Source: Chlamydiota bacterium (GTDB lineage: Bacteria > Chlamydiota > Chlamydiia > Chlamydiales > Rhabdochlamydiaceae). Taken from it: 64,000 bases of DNA. Where the stretch lies: NCBI GenBank assembly GCA_022614855.1, contig JAKEHU010000036.1:18737-82736 (forward strand). The letters are read 5' to 3'. Position numbers and translations under genes: made by a program. Below are positions 61,657 to 64,000 of the stretch, piece after piece; the stretch's first letter is position 1, and each line of letters begins with the position of its first letter. The notes under the pieces were generated by a model. It saw only the letters and a list, made by a program, of their open reading frames with translations, made no database searches and was not told the origin of the DNA.

Positions 61657-62331
61657 TTATCTTGTTTGCTGACGAGGTAGACGACTAGTATAAAAATTTT
61701 TAAGACTCAAGCTAACGGCTATCACAGAAAAAACGATTGCACTATCTCTCATCCAATTCATTCGAAAATCGCGATTGAACAAGAAGAGACTCCCCCTAGT
61801 TGCCAATAAGGAAACGGCCATTGGGAAGAGAACATTTTTAAAACCTTGGGTAAGATATCTATTGGCCTTTTTAAGAAAAAAATCAGATATCTGTGAAGTA
61901 TCATGATAGGTCAGATCTTGGATCAAGCAGACAAAAAGACCATTCAAGGTAGGAATAGGATCAAACTTTGTGAAATTAATGGTTTCAATCAAACAGAAGA
62001 GCGATCCATATTCGACAAACTTCCAGGCAAATTTATTTTCAGTGATATGAGAAAATATGAAAGCATTTATACAAAATCCGGTAAAAAAGACGACTGCTGA
62101 TCCTACCTGGGATAAACTAACTCGAAATTCAGATTTAAACATCTCTGTTGCCACAAAACTGTATAAATATCCCAATGCAACTCCCCTTTTATCAAATTCA
62201 TTCATGATTTTTGTATAAACCTCTGAAACGAGTGATTTCTTTTGAAGCAGGTAATAAGTAGTAGCAGCTGCAGTTAAACAGCTTACAGTAGGCTCAATTA
62301 TATTTTCTATTAATGAATGGTTGATTTTCAT
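61657..62331 (-). CDS. Hypothetical multi-pass membrane protein
   Basis: A 224-residue protein with about four hydrophobic segments (for example VGSAVVFFTGFCINAFIFSH and AIVFSVIAVSLSL). No family is recognised. It has no Shine-Dalgarno sequence that stands out. It is separated from miaB by a palindromic element that begins 20 bp before its start. A lineage-specific inner-membrane or inclusion-membrane protein is possible. Confidence 0.6.
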   Translation of the reverse strand: MKINHSLIENIIEPTVSCLTAAATTYYLLQKKSLVSEVYTKIMNEFDKRGVALGYLYSFVATEMFKSEFRVSLSQVGSAVVFFTGFCINAFIFSHITENKFAWKFVEYGSLFCLIETINFTKFDPIPTLNGLFVCLIQDLTYHDTSQISDFFLKKANRYLTQGFKNVLFPMAVSLLATRGSLFLFNRDFRMNWMRDSAIVFSVIAVSLSLKNFYTSRLPRQQTR

Positions 62332-62350
62332 TCGAATATTATACTCGATA

Positions 62351-62515
62351 ATGAACCTATCTCACTATTCAAATTTTCCTGTTTTTGATCTTTTTTGCAT
62401 CTTTGAGAGACCTTTTTTCAGCCATGTGTTTTTCACATTGCCTTCAAAAAGGTCTCTCAAATCTGCTCAAAAATATCTAAAAACACTAAAAATAGAAATA
62501 GTGAGATAGGTTCAT
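62351..62515. repeat. Palindromic element, family A ends with a divergent interior
   Basis: ATGAACCTATCTCACTATTC and a near-exact inverse, AT at both ends, 165 bp. Instead of the CTACTTA...AAGTATGTCC centre it has GAGAGACCTTTTT...AAAAAGGTCTCTC. So the termini are kept while the body has changed or been exchanged. Confidence 0.92.
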
Positions 62516-62590
62516 GGCTTAAAACAATACTAGTAGAAAAAATTTTAAAAATTGACGGGAGTTCTCACAATCCCTAAAATTCAACATCTT

Positions 62591-63904
62591 ATGAGGCAAA
62601 TCAAAACTTTCTATATCCGCACCTACGGATGTCAAATGAATGAGCTCGATTCTGAGATCATGGTGGGTGAGCTGAGAAAACGAGGGTTGCAAAGAATAGA
62701 AGAAGAGGATGAAGCAGACCTCCTTCTTTTCAATACCTGTTCTATCCGCGATTTGGCCGAGAGGAAGGTCATGGGAAAATTAGGCCAGTTGGGAAGATCC
62801 AAAAAAAAGAGATCGTTGATTGGGGTAACAGGTTGCATGGCTATGGCAAAAAAAGATTCGCTTTTTAGAAAGCTTCCCCACATTGACTTCATCATTGGAA
62901 CAAATAACATATCCGACCTAAATCAAGTATTGGATGAAGTACTTACAACAGGCCAACAAGTCATTCGAGTGGAGGATCAATTCGAGGAAAATTTAAACTA
63001 CTTTGTCGCTGAGCGAGATGATCCAGTCAAAGCATTTGTTTCGATCATTCGAGGATGTGACAAATTTTGCACCTACTGCGTTGTTCCCTATACAAGAGGG
63101 CAAGAGGTATCGCGTCCTCCAGATGATATAGAAAAAGAATGTCGCATTTTAGGGCAAAAGGGATACAAAGAAATCACCCTCCTTGGACAAAATGTAAATA
63201 GCTATGGAAAAGACAAGCCGGATTGGAATTGTCTATTTCATGATCTTTTATACCGGCTGAACAAACTCAAAGGAATTGAACGGATCCGATTTTTGACCTC
63301 CCATCCCTGTGACATCACAAAAGAATTGATGGAAGCAATTCGCGATCTCGACAAACCCTGCGAGTTTGTCCATTTCCCTCTGCAAGCAGGATCAAATCGC
63401 ATTTTGAAAAAAATGCACCGCATTTACAACTTGGAACAATATTTAGAAAAGGTCTATCTCCTCAGAGAAATTGTCCCTGATGTTTCCTTAGGAACAGATA
63501 TCATTGTAGGCTTTCCAACAGAAACCGAAGAAGAATTCCAAATGACCTACGACATATTTAAACAAATCCGCTATTCCGTTGCCTTTCTTTTCGCCTACAG
63601 CGCTCGAAAAGGAACACCTGCCTTTAGATGGAAAGATGATATTCCTGAAGAGGTAAAATTGGAAAGACTGCAAAGACTGATGCAACTTCATGAAGAAATC
63701 TGTAGAGAAGAGAGGTTGCAGATGATTGGAAAAGAAGTAGAGGTACTTGTGGAGAGGCGCAATAACAAGGACAAGACCCACCTGAAAGGAAGAACGCGCT
63801 GTTGGAAAAAAATCATTTTTTCGGGAGAAGATTCCTTAATCGGCACTCTCCAAAAAGTGAAGATTCACGGATTTAACCATCAAACACTTCTTGGAGAGCT
63901 ATGA
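62591..63904 (+). CDS. miaB: tRNA-2-methylthio-N6-dimethylallyladenosine synthase MiaB
   Basis: Radical-SAM methylthiotransferase acting on A37 of tRNAs. Features: N-terminal UPF0004 domain with YGCQMNELDSE and FNTCSIRDLAE, VTGCMAMAKKD, then the radical SAM cluster motif RGCDKFCTYCVVPYTRG, and a TRAM domain at the C-terminus. From ATG 62591 it has 437 residues; the TTG at 62552 would add 13. The TGA stop (63902-63904) and the last base of its final Leu codon belong to a palindromic element of family A. Confidence 0.96.
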   Translation: MRQIKTFYIRTYGCQMNELDSEIMVGELRKRGLQRIEEEDEADLLLFNTCSIRDLAERKVMGKLGQLGRSKKKRSLIGVTGCMAMAKKDSLFRKLPHIDFIIGTNNISDLNQVLDEVLTTGQQVIRVEDQFEENLNYFVAERDDPVKAFVSIIRGCDKFCTYCVVPYTRGQEVSRPPDDIEKECRILGQKGYKEITLLGQNVNSYGKDKPDWNCLFHDLLYRLNKLKGIERIRFLTSHPCDITKELMEAIRDLDKPCEFVHFPLQAGSNRILKKMHRIYNLEQYLEKVYLLREIVPDVSLGTDIIVGFPTETEEEFQMTYDIFKQIRYSVAFLFAYSARKGTPAFRWKDDIPEEVKLERLQRLMQLHEEICREERLQMIGKEVEVLVERRNNKDKTHLKGRTRCWKKIIFSGEDSLIGTLQKVKIHGFNHQTLLGEL

Positions 63905-64000
63905 ACCTATCCGGAAATTCAAAAAACTGCTTTTTGTGCCTTTTTTCCCATATCTTAGAGCCATTTCTTGGCCTACTTAATTTAAGTATGTCCTGCGAAA
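63901..64000. repeat. Palindromic element, family A, continuing past the window end
   Basis: ATGAACCTATCCGGAAATTC followed by the family A interior up to the TAATTTAAGTATGTCC centre; almost identical to the first 100 bases of the copy before dnaA (30491). The right arm lies beyond the window. Confidence 0.93.

Noticed and set aside
11169..64000. CRISPR array
   Set aside because: The repeats are scattered kilobases apart, palindromic throughout, and have no spacers or cas genes.

Overview
The window is AT-rich, densely coded chromosomal DNA from a member of the Chlamydiae, most likely an amoeba- or arthropod-associated 'environmental' chlamydia (Parachlamydiales-like) rather than Chlamydia itself. 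The evidence is the gene content and order. There is an Npt-type ATP/ADP translocase, a metal transporter with the YtgC-YtgR permease-repressor fusion, a dcw-like cluster (amiA-murE-ftsI-ftsL-rsmH-mraZ) ending beside dnaA, and blocks that match, from memory, the order gnd-lepA-npt1-CT066-ytgABCD...yaeL, amiA-murE-pbp3-CT271-yabC-CT273-CT274-dnaA2 and gcsH...lplA...clpC-trmU of C. trachomatis. Several genes absent from that scaffold look like host-directed effectors.

Layout. 1-6.7 kb: the 3' part of a large NAD-glutamate dehydrogenase, then a CIRCE-like operator and hrcA-grpE-dnaK with a strong terminator. 6.7-14.3 kb (minus): the RseP protease, then an operon mrp-ytgA-ytgB-ytgCR-ytgD for metal import and Fe-S handling. 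14.6-17.6 kb (plus): a CT066-like basic protein, the ATP/ADP translocase and a small membrane protein. 17.6-22.9 kb: lepA, a USP-type deubiquitinase candidate, a pirin and gnd. 22.9-30.3 kb: tRNA-Arg(CCT) and the peptidoglycan/division cluster, in which rsmH carries a homopolymer frameshift. 30.6-42 kb: dnaA, then on the minus strand a lipoprotein, a ComF-like protein, a very large AsmA/TamB-like protein, gcsH, a CBM9-like protein, a Na+/solute symporter and a PpiD-like chaperone. 42-46.4 kb: an Inc-like protein, an archaeal/eukaryotic-type proS, lplA, and a RelE-like toxin/antitoxin pair. 46.5-55.3 kb: clpC, a hydrolase, mnmA and a TolC-EmrA-EmrB efflux operon. 55-64 kb: a possible nuclease-fold effector, an amino-acid permease, a RasGEF-like protein, a thioesterase, rpsI-rplM, a membrane protein and miaB.

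The most unusual structure is a set of palindromic elements of about 160-166 bp (about eleven copies plus fragments) sitting exactly at gene boundaries. Several sequence families share the same size and hairpin design. The commonest has termini ATGAACCTATC...GATAGGTTCAT. The terminal ATGA supplies stop codons to genes running into an element, and genes leaving an element start at or just beyond its GGTTCAT end. Removing the core plus one flanking AT restores ATGA stop/start overlaps between ytgB and ytgC and between ftsI and murE. It also rebuilds the lost C-terminus (VEVYYVGTHEKAPY) of the RelE-like toxin, and removing a related element restores a TGATG junction between lplA and proS. This is direct sequence evidence for a small mobile palindrome that targets AT and tends to settle where it does least harm. 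A separate AAAGGCT-type heptad repeat flanks npt1, the TPR gene and mnmA.
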